Assembly: GCF_900142325.1 (NCBI RefSeq)
Contig: NZ_FRAM01000002.1
Coordinates: forward strand, 248,001-312,000
Source: Epilithonimonas mollis
Lineage (GTDB): Bacteria; Bacteroidota; Bacteroidia; Flavobacteriales; Weeksellaceae
DNA length: 64,000 nt
Direction: 5' to 3'
Below are positions 8,748-17,959 of this stretch, one piece after another. A program made the position numbers and the translations under genes. The notes below the pieces were generated by a model, which worked only from the letters and a program-made list of their open reading frames with translations, did not search any database and had not been told where the DNA came from. Within the stretch, counting starts at the first letter, position 1; each line of letters starts with the position of its first letter.

Positions 8748-10196
8748 TTATCCAACAGAACCTTCCAGGGAAATCTCCAACAACTTCTGAGCTTCGATTG
8801 CAAATTCCATTGGAAGTTTGTTCAAAACTTCTTTACTGAAACCATTCACAATCAATGCAATCGCTCTTTCTGTATCAATTCCTCTCTGGTTGCAATAGAA
8901 AATCTGGTCTTCTCCGATTTTTGAAGTTGTAGCCTCATGTTCCAATTGTGCTGTCGGATCTTTGATTTCGATGTAAGGAAAAGTGTGTGCGCCACATTCA
9001 TTTCCCATCAGTAAAGAATCACACTGGGAAAAGTTTCTCGCTCCTTTTGCAGTTGGCATTACTTTTACCAAACCACGATAAGAGTTGTTAGATTTTCCCG
9101 CCGAAATTCCTTTCGAAATGATGGTTGATTTAGTGTTTTTCCCGATATGAATCATCTTCGTTCCTGTATCTGCATATTGATGCATATTGGTTACAGCGAT
9201 TGAATAAAATTCACCAACCGAATTATCACCTTTCAAGATACAGCTCGGGTATTTCCAGGTTACTGCAGAACCGGTTTCTACCTGAGTCCAAGAGATTTTG
9301 GCATTTCTTTCGCAAAGGCCACGTTTCGTCACAAAGTTGAAAACCCCGCCTTTTCCGTTTTCATCGCCTGGATACCAGTTCTGAACCGTAGAATATTTGA
9401 TTTCGGCATCGTTCATTGCAATCAATTCAACAACAGCAGCGTGAAGCTGATTCTCGTCTCTCGATGGTGCAGTACAACCTTCCAAATATGAAACATAACT
9501 TCCTTCGTCGGCAATGACCAATGTTCTCTCGAATTGTCCTGTTCCAGACTGATTGATACGGAAATAAGTTGATAATTCCATCGGACATCTCACACCTTTT
9601 GGGATGTAGCAGAAACTTCCGTCAGAGAAAACTGCGGAATTCAGAGCTGCGTAGAAATTATCGCCTCTTGGAACGACTTTCCCGATGTATTGTTTCACCA
9701 ATTCCGGATGTTCTTTGATAGCTTCGGAAATTGAACAAAAGATAATGCCTTTCTCCTTCAAAGTTTCCTGAAACGTCGTTTTTACGGATACTGAATCCAC
9801 CACAATATCAACCGCAACATTCGCTAATCTTTTTTGTTCTTCGATGTTGATTCCCAATTTCGCAAAAGTCTTTAATAATTCAGGATCAACTTCATCAAGA
9901 CTTGCCAATTCTGGTTTTGCCTTTGGCGCAGCATAATATCTGATTGCTTGAAAATCAGGTTTTTGGTACTTGATATTGGCCCAATCCGGCTCTTCCATTT
10001 TCTGCCAAATTCGGAAAGACTCCAGACGCCAGTTGGTCATCCATTCCGGTTCTTCTTTTTTGGCAGAAATCGCACGGATGATATTTTCATTCAGACCAAT
10101 CGGGAAATCTTCATACTCGATATCCGTTTCGAATCCGAATTCGTATTTTTGATTTTCGAGATCGACTCTCAGGTCGTCTTCGGTATATTTTGACAT
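8748..10196 (-). CDS. sufB: Fe-S cluster assembly protein SufB
   Basis: 482 residues from the ATG at 10196 ([20 protein letters not shown], the normal SufB beginning). The open frame extends to 10274, but that would overlap most of the end of sufA, so it is rejected. SufB is the main cluster scaffold. It shows the beta-helix core, the [21 protein letters not shown] segment and the C-terminal cysteine before [10 protein letters not shown], a position important for cluster assembly in the family. It starts four bases after the sufA stop codon. Confidence 0.97.
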   Translation of the reverse strand: MSKYTEDDLRVDLENQKYEFGFETDIEYEDFPIGLNENIIRAISAKKEEPEWMTNWRLESFRIWQKMEEPDWANIKYQKPDFQAIRYYAAPKAKPELASLDEVDPELLKTFAKLGINIEEQKRLANVAVDIVVDSVSVKTTFQETLKEKGIIFCSISEAIKEHPELVKQYIGKVVPRGDNFYAALNSAVFSDGSFCYIPKGVRCPMELSTYFRINQSGTGQFERTLVIADEGSYVSYLEGCTAPSRDENQLHAAVVELIAMNDAEIKYSTVQNWYPGDENGKGGVFNFVTKRGLCERNAKISWTQVETGSAVTWKYPSCILKGDNSVGEFYSIAVTNMHQYADTGTKMIHIGKNTKSTIISKGISAGKSNNSYRGLVKVMPTAKGARNFSQCDSLLMGNECGAHTFPYIEIKDPTAQLEHEATTSKIGEDQIFYCNQRGIDTERAIALIVNGFSKEVLNKLPMEFAIEAQKLLEISLEGSVG

Positions 10197-10200
10197 ATTT

Positions 10201-10530
10201 TTATAAACTAAAAGATTCTCCGCAACCGCAAGTTCTTGCCGCATTCGGATTATTAAAAATAAAACCCTTCCCATTCAGACCGCCGGAATATTCCAGTGTC
10301 GTGCCGGCAAGATACAGGATGGACTTTTTCTCGATGATTACCCGTACACCATTATCTTCAAAGATCTGGTCGGTCTCATTTTTCACATTGTCAAACTTCA
10401 GGACGTATTCCAGGCCGGAACAACCGCCGCTTTTTACGCCCACTCTTATATAGTCAGTCTCAGGGTTGAAGCCTTCTTCAGTCATCAACTGAGCTGCTTT
10501 TGATTTTGCCTGATCGCTTACTTTTATCAT
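10201..10530 (-). CDS. sufA: HesB/IscA-type iron-sulfur carrier (SufA-like)
   Basis: A 109-residue A-type carrier protein that receives clusters from the SufBCD scaffold and passes them to apo-proteins. The three cluster-binding cysteines are present: Cys37 in SGGCSGLEY, and Cys101 and Cys103 in RTCGCGESF at the C-terminus. First gene of the sufABCD operon, preceded by a well-formed promoter and a palindrome. SufA and ErpA/IscA cannot be told apart by sequence alone; the context favours SufA. Confidence 0.93.
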   Translation of the reverse strand: MIKVSDQAKSKAAQLMTEEGFNPETDYIRVGVKSGGCSGLEYVLKFDNVKNETDQIFEDNGVRVIIEKKSILYLAGTTLEYSGGLNGKGFIFNNPNAARTCGCGESFSL

Positions 10531-10540
10531 TGTTTTTATT

Positions 10541-10558
10541 TAGACTGATTTTAGTCTA
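10541..10558. promoter_or_regulatory. Candidate operator of the suf operon (inverted repeat)
   Basis: TAGACT (10541-10546), a 6-base spacer and AGTCTA (10553-10558) form a perfect inverted repeat directly next to the -7 element and over the expected transcription start. This is the place where a repressor would act. The regulator is unknown; suf operons are commonly iron- or Fe-S-controlled through Fur, Rrf2/IscR/SufR or DtxR proteins. Confidence 0.5.
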
Positions 10559-10590
10559 CAAAAGTACGAACTAATTTCCGCATTCTCAAA
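10559..10590 (-). promoter_or_regulatory. Promoter of the sufABCD operon
   Basis: On the minus strand TTTG (10590-10587) and TACTTTTG (10566-10559) are separated by 20 bases, an exact match to the Bacteroidota consensus. Transcription would start near 10552, inside the adjacent inverted repeat. Confidence 0.6.
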
Positions 10591-10717
10591 TTGACAGCAT
10601 CTATTTTAGTGATTTTTGAAAAGCAACTGAAAATAAATTAACGCTGATAGTCAATAGGTTAAATGTTAATTAAGTTATAAAATTTGCCAATGGCTTATAA
10701 TGATTTTTTCTTAGAAT

Positions 10718-10725
10718 TAACTTTG
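10718..10725 (+). promoter_or_regulatory. Candidate -7 element for the GLPGLI gene
   Basis: TAACTTTG matches TAnnTTTG and lies about 55 bases before the ATG at 10780. No convincing -33 element is visible. Confidence 0.35.
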
Positions 10726-10779
10726 TTTAATTTTAACAATCAAAACATCAGTTAAATTTATTCCAATTTTAATGTTAAC

Positions 10780-11601
10780 ATGAAAATATTAAAAATATTA
10801 AGCATCATTTCTATGCCGTTTTTGATGGCTCAGCAAAGTACAAGATTCATCTACCAGGTATCGATGACGCCGGACTCTACCAATGCAGAAAAGAAAACGG
10901 AACTGGCTTATCTGGATACGGACGGTAAAAAGTCTATCTTCTACGCAGAAAATTCTTTGAAAAGAGATTCCGTGATGGAAAGAATGCGAGCGACTAAAAA
11001 TTTTGACAGAACACAAATGCAAAATCTCAGAAGCAATATCAATTTCAGTATTGATAAGGATCTTAACAGCCAAAGTCTGGTTTATAAATCAAGAATCGGA
11101 AGAGATCAGTACTCTTACAATGAATCACCGGATTTTCAATGGAAAATTTTGCCGGAAACTGTGAAAATAGGAGATTATCAAACGCAAAAAGCCGAAACCA
11201 AATTTGGTGGAAGAACCTGGTACGCTTGGTTCACACAAGAAGTTCCTTTGCAGGACGGACCTTATAAATTTTCCGGTTTGCCGGGACTGATTGTAAAAGC
11301 TCAGGATGCAAAAGGCGATTACTCTTTTGACCTGATGCAAACCAAGAAAATTGCAGAAATACAGCAACCGCAAACTAGAGGACAGTACATCAATCTTTCT
11401 AAAAATAAATATGCGGATATGGAGAAAAAATTCCAGAAGGATCCGGCGAGTTTCATCAATGCTCAAAGAAATAGTGGTGGTGGACCAGCTGGAAGAGGCG
11501 GTGGGAACAGACCCGGAATGGATCCAAAGCAAATGCAGGAAATGCAGAAAAGAATGGAAGCTGAGGTCAAAAGCAGAAATAATCCAATAGAATTGAAATA
11601 A
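10780..11601 (+). CDS. GLPGLI family secreted protein
   Basis: A 273-residue protein with a signal peptide (cleavage near PFLMAQ) and the family-naming GLPGLI motif near residue 165, preceded by the typical YAWFTQEVPLQDGPYKFS stretch. This family (Porph_ging) is common in Bacteroidota, is predicted to be exported, and often occurs near TonB-dependent receptors; its role is unknown. The C-terminus has a glycine/arginine-rich patch (about 227-240) followed by a Met/Gln-rich helix, which is not part of the core domain. Single-gene unit facing the TPR-like gene across a shared terminator. Confidence 0.88.
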   Translation: MKILKILSIISMPFLMAQQSTRFIYQVSMTPDSTNAEKKTELAYLDTDGKKSIFYAENSLKRDSVMERMRATKNFDRTQMQNLRSNINFSIDKDLNSQSLVYKSRIGRDQYSYNESPDFQWKILPETVKIGDYQTQKAETKFGGRTWYAWFTQEVPLQDGPYKFSGLPGLIVKAQDAKGDYSFDLMQTKKIAEIQQPQTRGQYINLSKNKYADMEKKFQKDPASFINAQRNSGGGPAGRGGGNRPGMDPKQMQEMQKRMEAEVKSRNNPIELK

Positions 11602-11602
11602 A

Positions 11603-11627
11603 AAAATGTCCCGGCTCTGGGACATTT
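11603..11627. terminator. Bidirectional terminator between convergent genes
   Basis: AAATGTCCC and GGGACATTT arms enclose a 6-7 base loop, with A and T runs on either side, so it can serve both the GLPGLI gene and the facing minus-strand gene. Confidence 0.8.
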
Positions 11628-11632
11628 TGCTT

Positions 11633-13414
11633 TTATGATTTTCTTAATTCCTTGATTTCTTGAATCCTTTCCAGAAAATAATCTTTTTTCTGCGGATGCT
11701 TTTCAGAAAGTATTTCGTAGGCTTTGATCGCTTTTGTATAAAGCTTTTGTTCTGTATAAAGTTTTGCAAGCGTTTCCGTCATCAGGTGAGAGATGTCGTC
11801 CTTTTTTTCCTTGATTACAAAATTGCTTTCTTCCTTTAGCTGAGATATTTTTGGGTTACTTTCAATGAAATTATCTATGATTTTTTCTTTTGTTTTTGCC
11901 TGCTTTTCTTCAGTTTTTGGATGATCAATTTTCAACCAGCTCTGCCATGTATTGATAAAAGTTCCAACGTTGCTGGCGGAAATTTCTTTTGTTTCCATTT
12001 TTTCCGGAACGGAAATGATTTCCATTTTCTCCTCAATTTTCGAAACGTCATTTCCGAAAAAAGAAACATTCAGAATTGGTCTTTCTTCTTCGGAAGTTTC
12101 AATTTTATGTTCCTCTTTCAGTGATTCTGGTGCATTGATTTCAGGTTTGAATTCCGTTTCTTCAACTTTTTCAAAGGTTGGAGTAGAATTAGTTTTCGTA
12201 ATGATTTTCGGAATTTCTCTTTCTTCAGGTTTGCTTTTAGCAATCAAAGCATCTGGAATATTCGCCGAAAATAACATTGGTTTCCATTCAGAAATTGATT
12301 CCTGCGCTTCAACTGTTGTTTTAGTAATTTCTGGTTGGATTTCATCCTCCGCAGGTTTTGCTTGATCCTCAACAATTTCAAACCTCTGGGTGTTTTCAAA
12401 ATTAATCTGATTCTCTTCAGCTTTTTCCTGAATTAGATTTTCTGATTTTATTTCTGTTTCCCTAATTTTTGTCGGTTCAGAAACTTCAAATGATTGCGTA
12501 TTCTCAAAACTGATCTGGCTTTTATCAATATCATCTTCTGAAATATTTTCTAAAAATGTATCTTTAAATTCTGCTCTGACGACAGGTTTTTTCTCGATCG
12601 GTTTTTGCTCTGATTTCTCTTTTTTTGGCGGATTCAGATAATCCAGATGATTTTTCGGAACAGAAAATTTCACTTCCGGAAGAAAATCCTGGATACCATT
12701 GAAGCTGATATCTTTGGAAGAAATTTCAGGTTCTGCTTCAGCCGGCTCATAAGATTTTATCTCTTGATTAATTTTATTTTCATTATTAATTTCGGAATTA
12801 ACAGTTAATTTATCAAGCAGATTTTCGTCTGTAATAGTTTGTTTTTCAGGGACTTTTGTTGCTTCTTTAAGAATAAGTTGGCCGGATTCTTTGCTGGCTT
12901 CCAAATCTACTTCCTGCATTTTTTCCTCAAGGAAGTTTTCCTCGCCTTCGTATAGCAAACGGTTTTTCTCGCCCTTCACCACAATGAATTCCTGGTTCTG
13001 AATGTTTTCTGCTGCAATGATTTTTTCGACATCAAACTTATTCAGAACAGAATTGTTATCTGTATTTTCTATATTGGCAACCAGTTCCGGTTCGGCTGGT
13101 TTTATTTTTTCAGTATTTATTTCTTCGACAGATTGATTTTCTACTGAAATAACAGGTTTGGAAACGGTTTCTTTTTTTGCATTTTTTTCAGAATTAATAA
13201 ACTGGTAAAGAATCTTCTTGTCCGTAGTATAAGCAGCAGTTTTCGAGAGATTTTCCTTATAATTTCCCGGTCTGTAGAGATTGATGCCGTACAGATAAAG
13301 TGCTCTTATACTTTGTGCGTAAGGCAATTTTTCCGATTCGGATTCTAAAATTCCCAGATCGGCTTCGGTTATTATTTTCGGATTTTTTATTAATTCTAAA
13401 ACTCTAGTATTCAT
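11633..13414 (-). CDS. Long acidic, internally repetitive protein with terminal TPR-like helices
   Basis: 593 residues, no signal peptide or membrane segment. Residues 1-75 are helical (LESESEKLPYAQSIRALYLYGINLY). Residues about 85-520 are Glu/Lys-rich and probably disordered, with a repeated phrase (ISFENTQSFEV and INFENTQRFEI about 50 residues apart). The last 50 residues form a TPR-like pair (LAKLYTEQKLYTKAIKAYEILSEKHP). Last gene of an operon with LptE, starting four bases after the lptE stop. In other flavobacteria a similar gene lies beside lptE, hinting at an envelope role, but I cannot name its function. Confidence 0.7.
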   Translation of the reverse strand: MNTRVLELIKNPKIITEADLGILESESEKLPYAQSIRALYLYGINLYRPGNYKENLSKTAAYTTDKKILYQFINSEKNAKKETVSKPVISVENQSVEEINTEKIKPAEPELVANIENTDNNSVLNKFDVEKIIAAENIQNQEFIVVKGEKNRLLYEGEENFLEEKMQEVDLEASKESGQLILKEATKVPEKQTITDENLLDKLTVNSEINNENKINQEIKSYEPAEAEPEISSKDISFNGIQDFLPEVKFSVPKNHLDYLNPPKKEKSEQKPIEKKPVVRAEFKDTFLENISEDDIDKSQISFENTQSFEVSEPTKIRETEIKSENLIQEKAEENQINFENTQRFEIVEDQAKPAEDEIQPEITKTTVEAQESISEWKPMLFSANIPDALIAKSKPEEREIPKIITKTNSTPTFEKVEETEFKPEINAPESLKEEHKIETSEEERPILNVSFFGNDVSKIEEKMEIISVPEKMETKEISASNVGTFINTWQSWLKIDHPKTEEKQAKTKEKIIDNFIESNPKISQLKEESNFVIKEKKDDISHLMTETLAKLYTEQKLYTKAIKAYEILSEKHPQKKDYFLERIQEIKELRKS

Positions 13415-13418
13415 TACT

Positions 13419-13967
13419 TTACCAATTGGCTACAATGTCATTGAAGATTTTGTTGATTATTCTGTCATTCACGATTCTTACCTGGGCTGTTTCGATCGCA
13501 TTCAGATCCAGGTCACTGTTGAAAACGGCTTCATCACTGTAGGTTCTGTCAAAGCTCAGTTTAGGATCGATATTGTTTTCATAATGTACTTTCACCGTGA
13601 TTGTCAGCTTGTTTTGCTGCGCCTGAATTGTGTTTCCTGCGTTTGTTGTAGTCGCAGCCCCGACACTAGTTGGCGTGATGTTATAGTCTGTTATTTCTCC
13701 TTCTATCAGAAGATTCGGATTTTCCACAGCTCCTTTCAGTGTTGTTCTTTGGAGAAAACGATTTTGCAAAGCAACCGTAAAATCCTGGCTCAGACTAGGA
13801 AGGTTGTTTGCGGCATTATTTGGAAAAGTATTAATTTTTACCGTTTTCATTTCCGGACTCAGCGATGACCCTGTGAAAGAATAACAGGAATTAAGTATAA
13901 TGCCTGAGAAAAAAATGATTCCCAAAAACCTCAATAAACTGATATAAAATAATCTTTTACTCCTCAT
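13419..13967 (-). CDS. lptE: LptE-family outer membrane lipoprotein
   Basis: A 182-residue lipoprotein: hydrophobic signal (ISLLRFLGIIFFSGIILN) with the lipidated Cys28 in the box ILNSC. The remainder matches the LptE/LPS-assembly family of Bacteroidota: YSFTGSSLSPEMKTVKINTFPN near the mature N-terminus, then LSQDFTVALQNRFLQRTTL and LLIEGEITDYNITPTSV. LptE forms a plug in the LptD barrel and helps place lipopolysaccharide in the outer leaflet. It lies in an operon below a sigma-54-type activator and above the acidic TPR-like protein. Confidence 0.85.
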   Translation of the reverse strand: MRSKRLFYISLLRFLGIIFFSGIILNSCYSFTGSSLSPEMKTVKINTFPNNAANNLPSLSQDFTVALQNRFLQRTTLKGAVENPNLLIEGEITDYNITPTSVGAATTTNAGNTIQAQQNKLTITVKVHYENNIDPKLSFDRTYSDEAVFNSDLDLNAIETAQVRIVNDRIINKIFNDIVANW

Positions 13968-13969
13968 AT

Positions 13970-14650
13970 TTATAAACTGAGTATTTTTTCAAAAGATTTA
14001 TATCTCATGCATAGTGCAATAGGAATAGTTAAAAATAAACCAATTCCACAAGCAAGAATTCCTAATTGTGATAAAAACCCAGAAATGATTATGAAAACAA
14101 AAATACTGAAGAAGTCTTTCTTCGCAAGTGTCCACGAAATAGAAATGTTTTTCCTGACATCATGGGATCTTTTAAGTGCAACAAGAGGTATAAAATAATA
14201 AGTTGCAATAGATATAACAAATAGAAAAACCAGGTAAAATAAGATAAAGAAGCCAAATCCACCGGCAACCATTGCTGCGTTAATATTAGAAACCGTGCCG
14301 CTTTCGTCTGAGGTCAGAAGAGAAATCGGGAAGAGGAAAACGGGAATAGGTATAATCATAACAAAAACGACTATAAACAGTAAAAACATAAATTTTAAAT
14401 AAGGCACAAAATCATCAAAATTGAATATTTTTCCACTGTCAGCTTTGCCGTGAGTTTCAACATCTCGGCAGACTTTATAGAAATTTCCTACAGCCAAAAG
14501 ACTACAAAAAGGAATTAAGCTCATAATTAATACTAATATAAAAGCACCAAAAATACCGCTCGGATCTTTTTTAAAAAGATCAATCCCTCCGGAAATATAT
14601 CTTCCTATGTTAAAATTTTTATTATAATTATTAGATTCTACGTACTCCAT
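13970..14650 (-). CDS. Polytopic membrane protein, function unknown
   Basis: 226 residues with about four long hydrophobic stretches, roughly 33-54, 88-116, 128-160 and 183-216. The opening NYNKNFNIGRYISGGIDLFKKDP is amphipathic. This resembles Bacteroidota membrane proteins of the DUF975-like type, but I cannot assign a family with certainty. It starts one base after the activator gene's end and finishes two bases before lptE, so all are one operon. It may support envelope biogenesis, which is inference from position only. Confidence 0.7.
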   Translation of the reverse strand: MEYVESNNYNKNFNIGRYISGGIDLFKKDPSGIFGAFILVLIMSLIPFCSLLAVGNFYKVCRDVETHGKADSGKIFNFDDFVPYLKFMFLLFIVVFVMIIPIPVFLFPISLLTSDESGTVSNINAAMVAGGFGFFILFYLVFLFVISIATYYFIPLVALKRSHDVRKNISISWTLAKKDFFSIFVFIIISGFLSQLGILACGIGLFLTIPIALCMRYKSFEKILSL

Positions 14651-14651
14651 T

Positions 14652-15938
14652 TTATTCTTCTAGATTATATTGTTTTATTTTTCTGTAAAGTGTCCTTTGC
14701 GAAATTCCCAATTCATCCGCAGCTCGGTTTCTTCTGCCTTTGTGTTTTTCTAAAGCTTTGATAATCAGGTCTTTTTCATTGTTCTGAAGCGACAGAGACT
14801 CAGGTTTTGCTTCTTCAATTTCGATGTCTTCCACATCATTATAATGATGATCATCATTGTCGGAAATAATTGTCGGATGATGAACTTCTTTCTGATGATT
14901 GTTTTCGAAATAAAGCAGGGAGTTCGGATTGGCAGTCTGGGTTTCAGGCGTATATATTCTGTTAATCAGATTTTTTTCCTGAGAACTCAGATCCACATTC
15001 CCCCGGTTTTTAATCAGCTCCGAAGTTAATGATTTTAAATCATTAATATCATTCCGCATATCAAAAAGGATCTTGTACATAATTTCTCTTTCCGACCCAA
15101 AATCTGAACCGGCGTTTTCGCCGGAGCTTTTCTGTACAACAGCCGGAAGATTAGCATTCATCGGAATATATTCAGCTAGTTTTACAGAATTGACTTCGCG
15201 GTTTTGCTCCACAACGGTCATCTGTTCTACCAGATTCCGGAGTTGACGGACGTTTCCCGGGAAGGCATAGTTTTCTAGATAAGAGACTGCATCATCAGTC
15301 AGTTTCAATTCAGGCATTCTGTATTTCTCAGCAAAATCTATCGCAAACTTTCTGAATAACAAATGGATGTCGCCTTTTCTTTCGCGCAAAGCAGGCATGT
15401 CAATCTGAACAGTGTTCAAACGGTAATACAAATCCTCACGAAAACGCCCGTCCGTAATGGCTTTCATCATATTGACGTTGGTTGCTGCCACGATTCTTAC
15501 ATTCGTTTTCTGAACCTGAGACGAGCCGACTTTCATAAACTCGCCGCTTTCCAGAACTCTCAGCAGACGGACTTGCGTCTGCAAAGGCAGTTCGCCGACT
15601 TCATCAAGAAAAATGGTCCCGCCATCAGCGACTTCAAAATAACCTTTTCTGGTAGATGTCGCGCCTGTAAATGCCCCTTTTTCGTGACCGAATAATTCGG
15701 AGTCAATAGTTCCTTCCGGGATTGCACCGCAGTTTACCACGATGTAAGGCTGGTGTTTTCTTCTGGATTCAGCGTGGATGATTTTTGGGATAAATTCTTT
15801 CCCGACACCACTTTCCCCGATTACGAGAACGGAAATATCCGTCGGAGCCACCTGAATCGATTTCTCCAGAGCACGGTTAAGCGCCGGAAAATTTCCGATG
15901 ATGCCGAAGCGTGTTTTTATAGATTGTAAGTCTGCCAT
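14652..15938 (-). CDS. Sigma-54-interaction AAA+ transcription activator without receiver domain
   Basis: 428 residues. The AAA+ domain starts at once: Walker A GESGVGKE (41-48), the sigma-54 loop GAFTGA (88-93), Walker B GGTIFLDEVGEL (106-117), the FREDLYYRLN sensor region and FPGNVRQLRNL. A linker of about 100 residues, rich in His/Asp (DNDDHHYNDVED), leads to a Fis-type helix-turn-helix at 389-428 (GRRNRAADELGISQRTLYRKIKQY). Such proteins remodel sigma-54 RNA polymerase. No receiver, GAF or PAS domain precedes the ATPase, so the signal input is unknown. First gene of the operon containing lptE. Confidence 0.92.
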   Translation of the reverse strand: MADLQSIKTRFGIIGNFPALNRALEKSIQVAPTDISVLVIGESGVGKEFIPKIIHAESRRKHQPYIVVNCGAIPEGTIDSELFGHEKGAFTGATSTRKGYFEVADGGTIFLDEVGELPLQTQVRLLRVLESGEFMKVGSSQVQKTNVRIVAATNVNMMKAITDGRFREDLYYRLNTVQIDMPALRERKGDIHLLFRKFAIDFAEKYRMPELKLTDDAVSYLENYAFPGNVRQLRNLVEQMTVVEQNREVNSVKLAEYIPMNANLPAVVQKSSGENAGSDFGSEREIMYKILFDMRNDINDLKSLTSELIKNRGNVDLSSQEKNLINRIYTPETQTANPNSLLYFENNHQKEVHHPTIISDNDDHHYNDVEDIEIEEAKPESLSLQNNEKDLIIKALEKHKGRRNRAADELGISQRTLYRKIKQYNLEE

Positions 15939-16130
15939 TTTTAGATTTGGTTAAAAAGTAAAATCTTTTAAATTTAGAAAATCAATTTTACTATTTATTA
16001 AAAATTCGCTCTTATTATATGTAATAATATTGTGGTTTATAAAAATCATTAATACCCTTACTTTGTAATTCGCTGAAATAATGATTAATATCTATTTGAT
16101 AGAGTGAATGGATTTAAAATTAATCTTTGA

Positions 16131-16385
16131 TTAAATCAAGATATATTTCTTGTCAATTATTAAATCACCGATAACTTTTGAATTTATTTTTTCATAATCC
16201 ATGTAGCGGCATGCAATTATTCCTAAAAGTATGAAAAGAAAAAATAACATTACAAAGTCTGTATATTGACTGTCTATAAATTTTAATGTTAAAAAAATAG
16301 ATAAAAATGAAGCAATTAATGCCCTTTGGGAGTTTGTTATTAGTCCCAAATAATTCTTTTTTCTTTCTATAATTTCAAATCTCAT
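16131..16385 (-). CDS. Small hypothetical membrane protein
   Basis: 84 residues with two adjacent hydrophobic segments at about 22-37 and 43-60. Its start lies 21 bases after the miaB stop in the same direction, so it may be a second gene of that transcript. The region is very AT-rich and no family is recognised. It could be a spurious ORF, but the membrane hairpin pattern and position make a real gene somewhat more likely than not. Confidence 0.5.
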   Translation of the reverse strand: MRFEIIERKKNYLGLITNSQRALIASFLSIFLTLKFIDSQYTDFVMLFFLFILLGIIACRYMDYEKINSKVIGDLIIDKKYILI

Positions 16386-16406
16386 TTAATTAACAACTTG
16401 TCTTTA

Positions 16407-17843
16407 TTAAGAAACCGTTTCTCCCAAAAGCGTTCCCTGCGTGTTCCCGTGGACAAAAACTGAAACAATGTCACCGATTTTCTGCCCTTCCAGCATATCG
16501 AAAACACAAACCGCATTTTGGGAATTTCTTCCTTTCCATTGGTTTTTGTTCTTTTTGGACACGCCTTCAATCAAAATTTCGTGAACTCTTCCCACATAAC
16601 TTTGCATTCTTTTTCTGGACAATTCGCCCTGCAAAGCAATCACTTCTGCCAGACGTCTTTGCTTCACATCGGCCGGGATATCGTCTTCCATTTTTTTGTG
16701 GGCAGGTGTTCCCGGTCTTTCCGAATATGCGAACATGTAACCGTAATCATACTCGACCTCTCTCATCAATGAAAGCGTGTCCTGATGATCTTCATCGGTT
16801 TCCGTACAGAATCCGATAATCATATCCTGTGAAAAAGAAATATCCGGAACGATCTCTTTGGCTTTTCTGATTAGATCCAAATATTCCTGCCGGGTGTGTT
16901 GGCGGTTCATTAGCCCAAGGATTCTGTCGCTTCCGCTCTGAACTGGCAAATGCACATATTTACAAATGTTTTTATGCTTCGCCATCACTTCAAAAACATT
17001 GATGTTCATATCCTGAGGATTAGACGTTGAGAATCGGATTCTCATTTTCGGAACCGCATTGGCAACGAGATCAAGTAGTTGTGCGAAATCTACTGCAGTT
17101 GCTTTTTGCATTTCAGACGCTTTTGCAAAATCTTTTTTTGGACCACCTCCATACCAGAGATAAGAGTCAACGTTTTGCCCAAGCAATGTGATTTCTTTGT
17201 AACCGCTGTTCCACAGGTCTTTGCATTCTTCAATTATAGAATGCGGATCGCGGCTTCTTTCGCGGCCTCTTGTGAATGGAACGACGCAAAATGTGCACAT
17301 ATTATCACAGCCTCTTGTAATGGTAACGAAAGCTGTGACGCCATTTCCTCCAAGACGAACAGGATTGATGTCTGCATAAGTTTCTTCTTTCGATAGGATT
17401 ACGTTGATGGCATCCCTTCCATCTTCGGTTTCTTTAAGAAGATTGGGTAAATCTCTGTAGGCATCCGGACCGACAACCAGATCGACCAGTTGTTCTTCCT
17501 CCAGGAATTTGGTTTTCAGGCGTTCTGCCATACATCCAAGCACGCCGACGGTAAGACCGGGTTTTTCTTTTTTAAGATTTTTAAACTGGGAAAGGCGCAT
17601 TCTCACAGTCTGCTCAGCTTTTTCGCGGATGGAACAGGTGTTGAGCAGAATCAGATCTGCTTCTTCCTGGTTGAGTGTTGTGTTGTAACCCTCTTCATTA
17701 AGGATGGATGCAACAATTTCGGAATCAGAGAAGTTCATTTGGCAACCGTAGCTTTCCAGAAACAGTTTTTTACCGTTCTCCGGTTTTTCAGCGATGGCGA
17801 ATGCTTCTCCTTGTTTAGTTTCGTCTATGTATTTTTCCTGCAC
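16407..17843 (-). CDS. miaB: tRNA-2-methylthio-N6-dimethylallyladenosine synthase MiaB
   Basis: A 478-residue radical-SAM methylthiotransferase that adds the methylthio group to i6A37 of tRNAs. The N-terminal cluster is held by Cys34 ([12 protein letters not shown]), Cys70 ([11 protein letters not shown]) and Cys104 (GCMAER). The radical SAM cluster uses Cys179, Cys183 and Cys186 ([10 protein letters not shown]). A C-terminal TRAM domain follows ([13 protein letters not shown]). The N-terminus is 20-25 residues longer than in E. coli, as usual in flavobacteria. Its partner enzyme MiaA is encoded at 44.7 kb in this window. Confidence 0.96.
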   Translation of the reverse strand: MQEKYIDETKQGEAFAIAEKPENGKKLFLESYGCQMNFSDSEIVASILNEEGYNTTLNQEEADLILLNTCSIREKAEQTVRMRLSQFKNLKKEKPGLTVGVLGCMAERLKTKFLEEEQLVDLVVGPDAYRDLPNLLKETEDGRDAINVILSKEETYADINPVRLGGNGVTAFVTITRGCDNMCTFCVVPFTRGRERSRDPHSIIEECKDLWNSGYKEITLLGQNVDSYLWYGGGPKKDFAKASEMQKATAVDFAQLLDLVANAVPKMRIRFSTSNPQDMNINVFEVMAKHKNICKYVHLPVQSGSDRILGLMNRQHTRQEYLDLIRKAKEIVPDISFSQDMIIGFCTETDEDHQDTLSLMREVEYDYGYMFAYSERPGTPAHKKMEDDIPADVKQRRLAEVIALQGELSRKRMQSYVGRVHEILIEGVSKKNKNQWKGRNSQNAVCVFDMLEGQKIGDIVSVFVHGNTQGTLLGETVS

Positions 17844-17959
17844 TTTTATAATAGATATTAGATTTAGAAGTTAGATTTTCAGCCTTGATTCTAAATATTA
17901 GGTTTAATCCGCAAAGATACAAAATATTGTGACAAAATGGCAGGCGTTAAGGGTATCCT

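Noticed and set aside
10197-10274. Extended N-terminus of SufB
   Set aside because: It would overlap the sufA coding sequence; the family-typical start MSKYTEDD is at 10196.
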